A stretch of 64,000 nucleotides of DNA from Acidobacteriota bacterium (GTDB taxonomy: Bacteria > Acidobacteriota > Terriglobia > 2-12-FULL-54-10). Shown piece after piece: positions 56,894-64,000 of the stretch (its first letter is position 1; each line of letters opens with the position of its first letter). Position numbers and translations under genes: made by a program. The notes under the pieces are model-generated. The model had not been told where the DNA came from, ran no database searches, and saw only the letters and a program-made list of their open reading frames with translations. The stretch covers positions 55,040 to 119,039 of the forward strand of contig JACPPJ010000021.1 of NCBI GenBank assembly GCA_016191085.1. Reading direction: 5' to 3'.

Positions 56894-57128
56894 CGCCGGG
56901 CGAGTTTGGATCAGACGGAGGGTTCACCCCAGAGCCCTCCCCATATCCGGGTAAGTTTCTCTCACAGTTCCTAACTTCAGCAATAAGAGGCATTCTTTTC
57001 CATAGCTGCATCCAGCCTGAGCTGCGCATGCGACTGTTCGCTCCGAAAAACAGGGATTTATTGCCACGCAGTGTGGACGTATAATTGCTGTGTACACCCT
57101 TTCGACACCAGCAACCTAGGAGCACAGC

Positions 57129-57257
57129 ATGGCCGATGTGAAACGTCGAGCGGCTGAACGCAGGGGCAATGATCGCCGTCGCTCAAATAATGGGTATTCG
57201 GGACCGGAACGGCGAAACAGCAAGCGACGTTCCTCCAACGAAAGAAGAAGCTCATAG
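57129..57257 (+). CDS. Small highly basic protein, unknown
   Basis: A 42-residue frame starting ATG 57129, with AGGAGC 5-10 bases before it. It is almost entirely Arg, Ser and Asn: MADVKRRAAERRGNDRRR then GYSGPERRNSKRR. TATAAT lies at 57080-57085, about 45 bases upstream, but the -35 is weak. The composition suggests nucleic-acid binding or a spurious low-complexity frame. The PERR..RR pattern recalls disordered N-termini of PilZ proteins. Low certainty. Confidence 0.4.
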   Translation: MADVKRRAAERRGNDRRRSNNGYSGPERRNSKRRSSNERRSS

Positions 57258-57343
57258 CGAGACTTTTTCCGGTCGTGACCCGCTGCCGATTCCCGCAGCG
57301 GGCAATTTGTTCATATCCATCTCTGATCAGCGGCTTAGCCAGG

Positions 57344-57720
57344 ATCCCACCAAGGTTCGACAAATATCCGGTATCCACTACATTCAGAGGCAAGCCAGTA
57401 GGCAAGACGTTGCGAAGGGTCTGGGGCGTTCATCGTGACGGATGCGATGGCGAAGGATGCAGAGGCCCAAACTTCGCTGGCCTATTTTGGGGAATCACAT
57501 TCACGACTGCTATTGCTGCTCGCATCTGCAGCTACACTCGATTTGGTATTCTCAAGATGTTCCCACGCTTCAAGGATTATCCAGTGACTGCTGCGTTTCA
57601 TGGCAAGCCGGTGAGCCCTTTTGAGAACCAAAGCAGATCGAATGTTCCGCACGCGCATTCGACAGGGAGCGGAAGAAGGCCCCAATATTCCCCGAGGATG
57701 CTAAGAAGTGCGACGTATTT
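57344..57720 (+). pseudogene. Two degenerate tandem copies of a PRF-YPV-F-GKPV gene fragment
   Basis: Copy 1 at 57350 reads PRFDKYPVSTTFRGKPVG; copy 2 at 57563 reads PRFKDYPVTAAFHGKPVS, 213 bases apart in the same frame. Copy 1 is followed by RGPNFAGLFWG; copy 2, after a frame change, by KADRMFRTRIRQGAEEGPN and then a stop. The order F..YPV...F.GKP, then RxFRTRIR, then GPNFAGHY is that of a secreted protein family of unknown function which I recall from Acidobacteriota. Both copies are truncated and shifted, so this is debris of a duplicated gene. The rest of 56894-58049 shows no further gene. Confidence 0.55.
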
Positions 57721-57905
57721 TACGATTGGACAGAACGAGCTTTCAAGCTGCAGGGAGCGGGCATAGCCCGGCGATTTTACCGTGGCGAACTGTCCTGCTT
57801 GCTCACTCCCCAGCAAGCCAGCCAACTCGCTTCTCCGTTTTGACTAACACACTTCAACTCGACCGCGGGATATGAAGTGAATAGGCTACACCACACCTTC
57901 CCACC

Positions 57906-57934
57906 TTGAGCCGCGCGGTAGAGTAGCGTAAAAT
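57906..57934 (+). promoter_or_regulatory. Sigma-70-type promoter of the carboxyltransferase gene
   Basis: TTGAGC (57906-57911), a 17-base spacer and TAAAAT (57929-57934). The predicted start near 57941 gives a leader of about 110 bases before ATG 58050. Confidence 0.65.
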
Positions 57935-58049
57935 TACTTCTCGAATTGCAAGTGGAAGACGAAGATTCCCGTTAGCGCCGTCCAAACCTATCGCCGTCGC
58001 GAACGCTGCAACCAGAGCACAATTAAGAATCGACAGGGGTTAGCAACTC

Positions 58050-59510
58050 ATGGCCAAGAAGCTTGTCAAAGTTATGAATACTGCCTTCCGGGACGGTTTC
58101 CAGTCCTGCCTAGGAGCGCGCGTCATCACCAAAGACTTTATACCAGCAATCGAAGCCGCCAGAGCCGCCGGCATTGACCATTTCGAATTCGGCGGCGGCG
58201 CCCGTTTTCAGTCGCTCTTTTTCTACTGTAATGAGAACGCCTTCGACATGATGGACACGTTCCGCCAGGTGGTCGGGCCGGACGCCAATTTGCAGACGCT
58301 CGGCCGCGGCATTAACGTCGTGGCGCTTGACAGCCAGCCCTCCGACGTTATCGAACTCCATGCCAAGCTCTTCAAAAAACACGGCACCACCACCATTCGC
58401 AATTTTGACGCTCTAAACGATGTTAACAACTTGGTTTACGCCGGCCAGATGATTCAGAAGTACGGGCTCAAGCACGAGATCTGCATCACGCTGATGGCTC
58501 TGCCGCCGGGATGTAACGGCGCGCATACGCCGGAGTTTTACATGAAGACTCTGGACGAAATTCTCGCAGCCGACGTTGGATTTGATTCGCTGTGCTTCAA
58601 AGACGCCTCCGGGACCGCGACACCCAAAGTGGTATACGACACCATCAAAGCTGCCCGGAAGAAGGTCGGCCCGGACCCACACATCCGCCTGCATACGCAT
58701 GAGACCGCCGGGATATCCGTCAGTTGCTATCAGGCGGCGCTCGAAGCCGGAGCCGACGGAATTGACCTGTCGCTCGCGCCGATGTCGGGCGGCACCTGCC
58801 AGCCGGATTACCTCACCATGTGGCATGCGCTCCGCGGCAGCGACTACGATCTGGGCGTGGATGTCGAAAAGGTCCTGGAGGCCGAGAAGGTCTTCCAGGA
58901 ATGCATGGACAAATACGACCTGCTTCCTGAAGGACGTCTCGTCGAACCGCTGATTCCCTGGTCGCCCATGCCGGGTGGCGCGCTCACGGCCAACACGCAG
59001 ATGCTTCGCGAGCTGAAGATGTTCAATAAGTACCCGCAGATCTTCGCCAAGATGCGCGAGTGCGTACGCCTCGGCGGGTTCGGCACCTCCGTCACACCCG
59101 TATCTCAGTTCTACTTCCAGCAGGCATTCAACAATTTCGTTCTGGGCGACTGGAAGAAGATTGCTGAAGGTTACGGCAAGATGGTGCTCGGCTACTTCGG
59201 TAAAACTCCCGTCCCGGCCGATCCCGAGGTTGTCGCGATCGCAGCCAAGCAACTGAAGCTCGAGCCGACCACCGAGGACCCGCGCGCTATGAACGACCGT
59301 AATCCGAACAAAGGCGTCGAGGCCTGCAGGAAGATGCTTCTCGATGCAGGCATCACCGACCTTTCGGAAGAAAATATCTTCATCGCCGCAACTTGCAAGG
59401 AAAAGGGAATCCAGTTCCTCAAAGGCGAAGCCAAAGTGAACGTGCCGTATAAAAAGAAAGAAGAGCCCAAGAAACAGGAAGCCCAGAAAGAAGAAGTAAA
59501 GAAGGCGTAA
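58050..59510 (+). CDS. Carboxyltransferase of the pyruvate carboxylase/oxaloacetate decarboxylase type, without biotin domain
   Basis: 486 residues with the TIM-barrel carboxyltransferase fold. Metal site: Asp in FRDGFQS near the N-terminus, the two His of RLHTHETAG, and the carbamylated Lys in LCFKDASG. Further motifs: EFGGGARFQ and APMSGGTCQPDYLTMWHAL, then a helical domain of PYC_OADA type. The family usually opens DxxxRDxxQS; here the first Asp is Asn (MNTAFRDGFQS). There is no biotin-carrier MKM motif; the protein ends in a Lys/Glu-rich tail (KKKEEPKKQEAQKEEVKK). Biotin carrier and carboxylase must come from elsewhere. It probably transfers CO2 to or from pyruvate or an acyl-CoA; substrate not certain. 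Confidence 0.88.
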   Translation: MAKKLVKVMNTAFRDGFQSCLGARVITKDFIPAIEAARAAGIDHFEFGGGARFQSLFFYCNENAFDMMDTFRQVVGPDANLQTLGRGINVVALDSQPSDVIELHAKLFKKHGTTTIRNFDALNDVNNLVYAGQMIQKYGLKHEICITLMALPPGCNGAHTPEFYMKTLDEILAADVGFDSLCFKDASGTATPKVVYDTIKAARKKVGPDPHIRLHTHETAGISVSCYQAALEAGADGIDLSLAPMSGGTCQPDYLTMWHALRGSDYDLGVDVEKVLEAEKVFQECMDKYDLLPEGRLVEPLIPWSPMPGGALTANTQMLRELKMFNKYPQIFAKMRECVRLGGFGTSVTPVSQFYFQQAFNNFVLGDWKKIAEGYGKMVLGYFGKTPVPADPEVVAIAAKQLKLEPTTEDPRAMNDRNPNKGVEACRKMLLDAGITDLSEENIFIAATCKEKGIQFLKGEAKVNVPYKKKEEPKKQEAQKEEVKKA

Positions 59511-59518
59511 CACAGTAG

Positions 59519-59645
59519 GAGCCAGAAGTCAGAAGCCAGAAGCTACAAGGCAGTAATTGGCACATCATTGTTGGAGAGTGGATTATGGCTCTCGCCGATG
59601 GAGCTGTAACTTCCGCCTTCTCGCTTCCTGGCTTCTGACTTCTGC
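59519..59645. repeat. Inverted reiterated repeat agccagaagtcagaagcc
   Basis: Left side agccagaagtcagaagccag at 59520; right side cttcctggcttctgacttctg near 59623-59643, in inverted orientation. The same motif occurs inside recG (47599-47640). It lies directly downstream of the carboxyltransferase gene. Confidence 0.75.
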
Positions 59646-59753
59646 TTTTTGAATCTTTCTTCAGACCCCCTCCGTATCCAAATTCCCACACACCACCCGC
59701 GCGCCTGCTGCTATGCTGATCCCAAACTGGACCGGCGAGCAGGAGGACAACTG

Positions 59754-60320
59754 ATGAGACGTTCAACACTGGGCGGCGTTGCAGCGGCTCTGCTACTTTC
59801 GGCGGCGGTCGCCCGCACCGCGTCAATGACCATTCCGGCAGGAGCGACAATCTCCGTGCGGATGACTGATGTGCTCGATTCCAAGACGAATCGCAACGGC
59901 GAAACGTTCCGCGCGACGGTGGATGCGCCTGTCATGATGAACGGCACGGTCGTTATTCCCAAGGGCGCAGAAGCGATTGGCCGCATCACGGATGTAGAAC
60001 CGTCCCGCCGGCTGCGCGGCCGCGCCATGCTGACAGTGGAGCTGACGGCGTTGAATTTCGATGGAAAGTCTGTAGCCGTTCACACCGGCACATTCCAGGA
60101 AGGCAGCGCTTCGCGCGGCAAGCAAACCATGAAGATCGCAGGCGCCGCGACAGCGATCGGTACCGTCGTCGGGTTGATTGGCGGAGCACCGTGGATTGGC
60201 ACCGGTGTCGGGGCGGCGGCAGGTATGGTCGTACAAACGGTGCGCGGGCCGGCGCAGATCCGCATTCCAGCCGAATCGCTCCTCTCATTCACACTGCTGT
60301 CGCCATTACCGGTGGAGTAG
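59754..60320 (+). CDS. Secreted VirB10-like beta-domain protein, paralogue of the gene at 19.5 kb
   Basis: 188 residues. Signal peptide MRRSTLGGVAAALLLSAAVA. Then ISVRMTDVLDSKTNRNGETF, VMMNGTVVIPKGAEAIGRI, LTVELTALNFDGKSVAV, a Gly-rich hydrophobic hairpin (AATAIGTVVGLIGGAPWIGT) and a final strand RIPAESLLSFTLLSP. The same order of segments is found in the gene at 19528-20280. AGGAGG (59741-59746) is 7 bases before ATG 59754, so the longer frame from 59649 is rejected. Function unknown. Confidence 0.72.
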   Translation: MRRSTLGGVAAALLLSAAVARTASMTIPAGATISVRMTDVLDSKTNRNGETFRATVDAPVMMNGTVVIPKGAEAIGRITDVEPSRRLRGRAMLTVELTALNFDGKSVAVHTGTFQEGSASRGKQTMKIAGAATAIGTVVGLIGGAPWIGTGVGAAAGMVVQTVRGPAQIRIPAESLLSFTLLSPLPVE

Positions 60321-60389
60321 CGGCTAGCAAAACGGCTCGAATGCCGGCCGCTACAGGCCAGCGGGACGCTGGCGCTATGTATGTATCGT

Positions 60390-60416
60390 TTGACTTCCCC
60401 CCCACCCGGCGATAAT
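60390..60416 (+). promoter_or_regulatory. Possible promoter of the Gly/Pro-rich secreted protein gene
   Basis: TTGACT (60390-60395) and GATAAT (60411-60416) with a short 15-base spacer containing a C-rich run, 24 bases before ATG 60440. The spacer is shorter than usual, so this is tentative. Confidence 0.4.
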
Positions 60417-60439
60417 GTGGTATTAGAAAGAGGCCTACC

Positions 60440-61321
60440 ATGTATCGCAAACTCATTTTTGTCTTTGTTTCCGTTTTTTGGGTGTTTGCGTCGACCCAAG
60501 GTGCAGTTTGGGCGCAACGTCGTGGCGTTGGAATGGCACCTCCTGGTTCTCCGGCCCACGGACCTGGAAATGCGGGCCATCATATGCATGGCGGTGGGCT
60601 AGTGGGAGGCCCGGGCCGCGCCGGTTTTCCTGTGCAGCCTGGATTCGTGCCACCGGTTCTCTTCCCTCACGCCCTGGGGAACAACGTCCAACTGCAAGCT
60701 TTTCCTCCCGTAGCCACGCCGGGTATTGGGAACATCAATCAGCCGGGACTTCCTCCAGGCACCCCGCCGGTGATGCCGAACATCAATAATCCTGGCGGTC
60801 CAATGTACGGCGACTTCTTCGGTCGTCCTGGCTCCGGACAATTCCATAAACCAGGTTTTACAGGCGGCGGACGCCATCGCGGTGGCGCGTTCGGCGGCAC
60901 AGTCATCGTCCCATACCCGTACTACGTACCTTACGCCGCTCCATATTATTACTACTACCAAGGCCCTGCGCCCGAAGCTCAGGGAGCACCAGCAGAGCCG
61001 CAGCCAGCGCCGTCCAACGGTCCCGGCACGCCTGACTTGTACTACACACCGCCGGCGACAACCGGCCAAGCTGAACAGCCGTGGCCAGCACCCGCACCTT
61101 CGCAGACCACACCCGCAGCGCCAGCAAAGCAGGTTACGCTGCTCGCATTCAAGGACCACACGCTGGTTGCGGTGACGGATTACTGGCTGAAGGGTGACAC
61201 GCTGTATTACTTGCGGAATGGAATTGAAACGGGAGTGCCGCTGGATCAGTTGGACCTGCCGTTGACGCAGCAGCTTAATTTCGAGCGCCGCGTTCCGTTT
61301 GTTCTGGAATCCAGACCGTAG
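60440..61321 (+). CDS. Secreted Gly/Pro/His-rich protein with a conserved C-terminal domain
   Basis: 293 residues. Signal peptide (LIFVFVSVFWVFASTQGAVW, cleavage after WAQ). A low-complexity region of Gly, Pro, His and Asn (GNAGHHMHGGGLVGGPGR) follows, then a Tyr-rich patch (YPYYVPYAAPYYYYYQG), a Pro/Ala-rich linker, and a C-terminal 60-residue domain: VTLLAFKDHTLVAVTDYWLK then GDTLYYLRNGIETGVPLDQL. I associate such tail domains with secreted acidobacterial proteins of unknown role. The purine stretch gaaagagg lies 8-15 bases before ATG 60440. Confidence 0.7.
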   Translation: MYRKLIFVFVSVFWVFASTQGAVWAQRRGVGMAPPGSPAHGPGNAGHHMHGGGLVGGPGRAGFPVQPGFVPPVLFPHALGNNVQLQAFPPVATPGIGNINQPGLPPGTPPVMPNINNPGGPMYGDFFGRPGSGQFHKPGFTGGGRHRGGAFGGTVIVPYPYYVPYAAPYYYYYQGPAPEAQGAPAEPQPAPSNGPGTPDLYYTPPATTGQAEQPWPAPAPSQTTPAAPAKQVTLLAFKDHTLVAVTDYWLKGDTLYYLRNGIETGVPLDQLDLPLTQQLNFERRVPFVLESRP

Positions 61322-61458
61322 GCCACCCTCGTTTTTCGAAGCTTCCCCGGGTCAGGAGCAACCGACTGGGACGCGTGGCGAGATTACCGGAGACGACTCG
61401 GTTACCGGAGCGCCCAACCAAGATTATCAACAACCCATACGATTCTCAGAGTGGGCCA

Positions 61459-61508
61459 GGCACCTAACGTTGGTGCCAGCCTCTCGGTGTCAGGGGTATT
61501 CCTGACAC
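61459..61508. terminator. Two adjacent hairpins between convergent genes
   Basis: Stem GGCACC/GGTGCC (61459-61464, 61472-61477) followed by stem GTGTCAGG/CCTGACAC (61487-61494, 61501-61508). They lie between the secreted-protein gene and the convergent alcohol dehydrogenase gene. No U-tract follows, so intrinsic termination is uncertain; the second hairpin could also be a dispersed repeat. Confidence 0.4.
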
Positions 61509-61522
61509 ACCCAACACCCGCT

Positions 61523-62533
61523 TTATGCCACTTTAGGAACAAGTGCCATCCGCGAACGAACTTTTCCGCTTCTCAGCTCTTCCAGCCAGTTGCTAACGTC
61601 CTCCAGATTGCCGGTCTCGACCTCCGGGCGGATTTTCCCGTCCGCTATGTGTCGCAGCAATTCCCCAAGTTCAACACTGGTGCCCCAAAACGATCCTTGG
61701 ACGCGAATCTCAGATCCCGCAGCCGCGACCGTAGCAAGTGGAACATTGCTCGCGCCGAGTCCGATCAGCAAGATGATGCCCCCCGGCCTGACCAGCATCT
61801 GTGCCTGCGTGAACGTAGACTCTCGGCCGACAAAGTCGGCGACGACGTCAATCTTCTTGCCTTTCACTTTGCCATCCAGTTCTTGTGCGTGTACCACCTC
61901 GTGCGCGCCAAGCGTTCTGGCGAGTTCCAGACTGGAATCGCGGATATCGGATGCGATCACGTAAGCGCCCAAAGCGAGCGCGATTTGAACTCCATTTGAT
62001 CCCAGACCGCCGAGACCCAAAACCAACACTGTTTGCTCCATCCGAATATTCGCGAGTGTTTTCATGGCGTGATACGGAGTCAGAACGGCATCAGTTGCCA
62101 CAGCCGCAACCGCAGGCGATACCCCGGCGGGCACTTCGACAACATTTCGCGCAGCAACTTTCAGGTAGTCTGCATAAGCGCCGTCTTCGCCCAACCCGAT
62201 CCAAGAGCGGCCTGGATCATTGCAAAGATTATCGTGCCCGGTCCGGCAGTACACACAGTTCCCGCAGGGGTTTGGGCCGTGAACTGCGTAGGTTCCGCCG
62301 ATCTTCAAATCTGCGGGGGCTTCGCTTGCCTTCTCTACAAGCTGGCCGCAGCCTTCATGGCCCATGGTGAATGAGTTCGGGAATGGAACCTCGCCGTCCA
62401 ATACGTGCAGATCAGAGTGGCAAATACCGGCCGCCTGTATTTTTAGAAGCACTTCGTGCGGCCTCAGCTCTGGCGTGGGGATGTCCTGAACTATCAGGCT
62501 CTTTCTCCCTGGTTCGTAGCGTGCTGCAAACAT
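61523..62533 (-). CDS. Zinc-dependent alcohol dehydrogenase (MDR family)
   Basis: 336 residues. Catalytic zinc site: Cys in GICHSDLHVLDG and the GHEGCGQLVE motif; structural zinc Cys cluster in PNPCGNCVYCRTGHDNLC (about residues 90-107). NAD(P)-binding Rossmann loop VLGLGGLGSNGVQIALALG, and VIASDIRDSSLELARTLGAH suggests NAD preference from the acidic residue after the second strand. It should oxidise primary or secondary alcohols or reduce aldehydes; substrate unknown. Stand-alone gene next to the IS element. Confidence 0.92.
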   Translation of the reverse strand: MFAARYEPGRKSLIVQDIPTPELRPHEVLLKIQAAGICHSDLHVLDGEVPFPNSFTMGHEGCGQLVEKASEAPADLKIGGTYAVHGPNPCGNCVYCRTGHDNLCNDPGRSWIGLGEDGAYADYLKVAARNVVEVPAGVSPAVAAVATDAVLTPYHAMKTLANIRMEQTVLVLGLGGLGSNGVQIALALGAYVIASDIRDSSLELARTLGAHEVVHAQELDGKVKGKKIDVVADFVGRESTFTQAQMLVRPGGIILLIGLGASNVPLATVAAAGSEIRVQGSFWGTSVELGELLRHIADGKIRPEVETGNLEDVSNWLEELRSGKVRSRMALVPKVA

Positions 62534-62780
62534 GAGAGCCTCCCTTCGCGCTTTGCCCCGCTAAATACCGGATTACTCGATTTGATGACTCTATAACAAC
62601 AAGCGGACCCAAGGGCTAGGCCAAGATAATCCCTCCGGGATCGAGCTGGTGGTCGCTGGCGCTCTTGGAGGAATAGCAGACCGCTGCGAACTTCTCGAGC
62701 CGTTTACTCAATGAGAGGCAGGCGGTGGGCAGAAAGCGGGTAGATCGTCGAGGTCTTTGGTCTGGGCGGAGAGCAAGCCA
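62534..62780. other. Gap beside the IS element
   Basis: About 250 bases. On the minus strand a frame ending near 62616 (tail ASDHQLDPGGIILA) could be the 3' remnant of a gene cut by the IS; it is too short to identify. The sequence ctaggtcgtgttaacac (62783-62799) probably contains the IS left end. Confidence 0.3.
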
Positions 62781-62797
62781 GCTAGGTCGTGTTAACA

Positions 62798-63234
62798 CTA
62801 ACGGAGGGCCACGACGATCAGGGCGAAGTTGAGGAAAGCCAGGAACATGATGTCGAGCTTCTCGAAGCGGGAGAAGATGCGGCGGAAGCCTTTGAGTCTG
62901 CGGAAGAGCCTCTCGATCTCGTTGCGCTTGCGATACATGGCCTTGTCGTACTGCCAGGGTTTGAGGCGATTGCTTCGGGGCGGAACCACCGGGAGGAAGC
63001 CAAAGTCCAGAGCCAGTTGGAGAGTCTTGTTGTCCTCGTAGGCGCGGTCCATGATGAGATACAACGGTGCCGGCAGCGGTCCGATGCCCCCAGAAGTTGG
63101 CGGCCTTCGACGGCGTCGGAGGCTTGGCCTGGCGAGAGAGCAAAGGTTATGGCCGTTCGAGCATCTGCGGCAACCATATGAATCTTGGTGGTCCATCCGC
63201 CGCGGGATTTTCCGATGGCCTGCGGCCCGCTTTT
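62798..63234 (-). pseudogene. IS5-family transposase, C-terminal part, frameshifted
   Basis: Reads SGPQAIGKSRGGWTTKIHMV, then LSPGQASDAVEGRQLLG in one frame, and LYLIMDRAYEDNKTLQLALD then RLFRRLKGFRRIFSRFEKLD and FLNFALIVVALR in another. The shift falls at a run of five G near 63090. The second catalytic Asp (MDRAYED) and the Glu of NEIERLFRRLKGF are kept. IS427-type elements can use programmed frameshifting, so the shift alone may be natural, but the insertion at 63235 disables this copy. Confidence 0.85.
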
Positions 63235-63655
63235 CGGATTTTATTTGTTTTGTTCCGCCGTGATTGGATGGCGACTCTTCCATTCTGACGCTTTTTGCGC
63301 ATCCGTCAGGCAATCCCACTGGAATCGCTTCTCCAATTCTTCTTCTGCATCCGGTATATCTATAAAGGGAAGATCCTCCCATTTCTCTTTGAACCGAAAG
63401 TTTTCCTGTTCGGTTGGGGTTAGCAAGCGGAGGCTGATGCGAGCTTTGAGAAAACGCACAGAGGCTAGGATTTCCAGGCAACTTTCGCACTCGCAACAAT
63501 GCTCGCGAGCACCCTGTGCGATTTCCCGGCGGATTTGCCAGTCGTAAAAGAAATGGGCGGCAACTACTGCAAGAAAGACAGTTACGGACGTTTCCAAGAA
63601 TCCCATGAAGCACCTCCCGGCGGGGATTGTAGCACGGCCCGTTAGCTGTTTTTAA
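63235..63655 (-). mobile_element. 421-bp cassette inserted in the transposase gene with an 8-bp duplication
   Basis: CCGCTTTT is present on both sides (63227-63234 and 63656-63663). Removing the insert and one copy of the repeat joins the two transposase halves exactly in frame, giving DALKSGPQAIGKSRGG. The insert contains one gene (63241-63606), a possible promoter (TTAAAA, 18 bases, TACAAT on the minus strand) and little else. Its ends are not obvious inverted repeats and there is no transposase. Confidence 0.75.
63241..63606 (-). CDS. Small membrane-anchored Cys-rich protein carried by the inserted cassette
   Basis: 121 residues. N-terminal membrane segment (TSVTVFLAVVAAHFFYDW, about 7-24), then a polar domain with a Cys cluster HCCECESC (about 37-44), a basic helix (LASVRFLKARISLRLL) and an acidic C-terminal part (DIPDAEEELEKRF). 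No family recognised. ATG 63606 is preceded by GGGAGGT 6-12 bases upstream, and a plausible promoter lies near the cassette edge, so it should be expressed independently of the IS. The stop is just 6 bases inside the right edge. Role unknown. Confidence 0.65.
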   Translation of the reverse strand: MGFLETSVTVFLAVVAAHFFYDWQIRREIAQGAREHCCECESCLEILASVRFLKARISLRLLTPTEQENFRFKEKWEDLPFIDIPDAEEELEKRFQWDCLTDAQKASEWKSRHPITAEQNK

Positions 63656-63993
63656 CCGCTTTTTAACGCATCCCTGCCGTCGGGATGCACCTTCACGGTG
63701 GTCGAGTCCAGTTTTACGGCCTCGATCTTGAGGCGCACGATCTGCTCCCGCTGCAACCGTTCAAAGACTTGATCCAACACGCCGTTCTTGGACCAGCGAT
63801 TCATGCGAGTGTAGATGGTGTGCCAGTTGCCAAAACGCTTCGGCAGTCCGCGCCACTTGCACCCCTGCTCGGCGACGTACAACAACGCGTTGAGCACTTG
63901 CAGGTTGGTCAGGCTGACATTGCCTCGTGGGCGAGGCAGGCTCGGCTCGATACGAAGGTACTGCGATTCGGTGATCTCCATGAACCGCAGCAT
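63652..63993 (-). pseudogene. IS5-family transposase, N-terminal part
   Basis: 113 residues beginning MEITESQYLRIEPSLPRPRG (after a short lead) with the DUF4096-type LNALLYVAEQGCKWRGLPKR, FGNWHTIYTRMNRWSKNGVL and the first catalytic Asp in KLDSTTVKVHPDG. It stops at 63652 with the sequence ALKSG because of the inserted cassette; the original frame continued into the C-terminal half. Confidence 0.88.
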
Positions 63994-64000
63994 ATCACAA

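Larger units (their letters stand above)
62786..64000 (-). mobile_element. IS5-family (IS427-like) insertion sequence, interrupted and cut by the window edge
   Basis: The minus strand carries both halves of an IS427-group transposase, 63664-63993 (N-terminal) and 62798-63234 (C-terminal), separated by a 421-bp insertion. The left end is probably in gtcgtgttaacac near 62787-62799, directly outside the stop codon. The right end lies past base 64000, so terminal inverted repeats cannot be compared. Confidence 0.7.

Noticed and set aside
62616..63143. Minus-strand 175-residue frame at the IS end
   Set aside because: Third frame across the transposase; only its last part outside the IS could be a gene remnant, and that is too short to name.

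Overview
This 64 kb window (GC-rich apart from a few islands) reads as a chromosome segment of an Acidobacteriota bacterium, probably class Terriglobia. I infer this from overall style: a secreted beta-propeller protein ending in the domain typical of Solibacter-type genomes (TIGR03437-like), FecR and CHASE2-cyclase proteins, UPF0182, many dispersed palindromic repeats of the 'ttcaccgcagag' and 'ggcttcagccgctgagg' kinds, and a cell-wall/division cluster. No 16S rRNA is present, so the assignment is tentative.

Layout. 1-10.1 kb is a division and cell-wall (dcw) cluster on the + strand: mraY (5' end cut off by the window), ftsW, murG, murC, murB, ftsQ, ftsA, ftsZ. murD is not between mraY and ftsW, and an AT-rich HNH nuclease gene sits between murC and murB. 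10.1-14 kb holds a DUF4258/YgiT-type toxin-antitoxin pair, a secreted trypsin-like protease, an orphan HicB-like protein and an acetyl-CoA-synthetase-like enzyme. 14-18.5 kb holds a frameshifted beta-propeller gene, a thioredoxin-like [2Fe-2S] ferredoxin, and a divergent pair: a BoxB/PaaA-like diiron oxygenase and a BzdR/BoxR-type regulator (HTH plus shikimate-kinase fold) with a good promoter and TGCA repeats between them. 18.6-23.6 kb holds a GT2 glycosyltransferase, a VirB10-like secreted protein, a SnoaL-like protein, an inositol monophosphatase, an Hfq-like Sm protein and a fused MoaD-MoaE.

23-33.2 kb is a minus-strand block that looks like a cell-surface sensing/secretion operon: an outer-membrane beta-barrel, a CHASE2-adenylate cyclase, a 1,685-residue FecR/Ig-like protein with a long Pro-Thr stalk, and a small secreted protein. 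34-39.8 kb holds E3 (lpd), lipB and E2 of a 2-oxoacid dehydrogenase in overlapping order, then a K+-independent membrane pyrophosphatase. 40-45.7 kb is a minus-strand tilS-hpt-ftsH-folP group. 46-55 kb holds a zinc-ribbon membrane protein, recG, a PAS-rich histidine kinase with its LuxR-type regulator, tRNA-Glu(CTC) and a UPF0182 membrane protein. 55-62.5 kb holds a CDF-like transporter, an outer-membrane barrel, a gene-poor stretch with pseudogene debris, a carboxyltransferase, two secreted proteins and a zinc alcohol dehydrogenase. The end is an IS5-family (IS427-like) transposase broken by a 421-bp insertion that carries its own small gene.

The most unusual theme is repeat invasion of genes: dispersed palindromic or reiterated elements that are normally intergenic have become in-frame coding sequence inside folP, inside recG and at the 3' end of murC, and supply a possible start codon for the ferredoxin gene. 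A second is the small-gene cassette in the transposase: taking out the insert and one copy of its 8-bp direct repeat exactly restores the interrupted frame.
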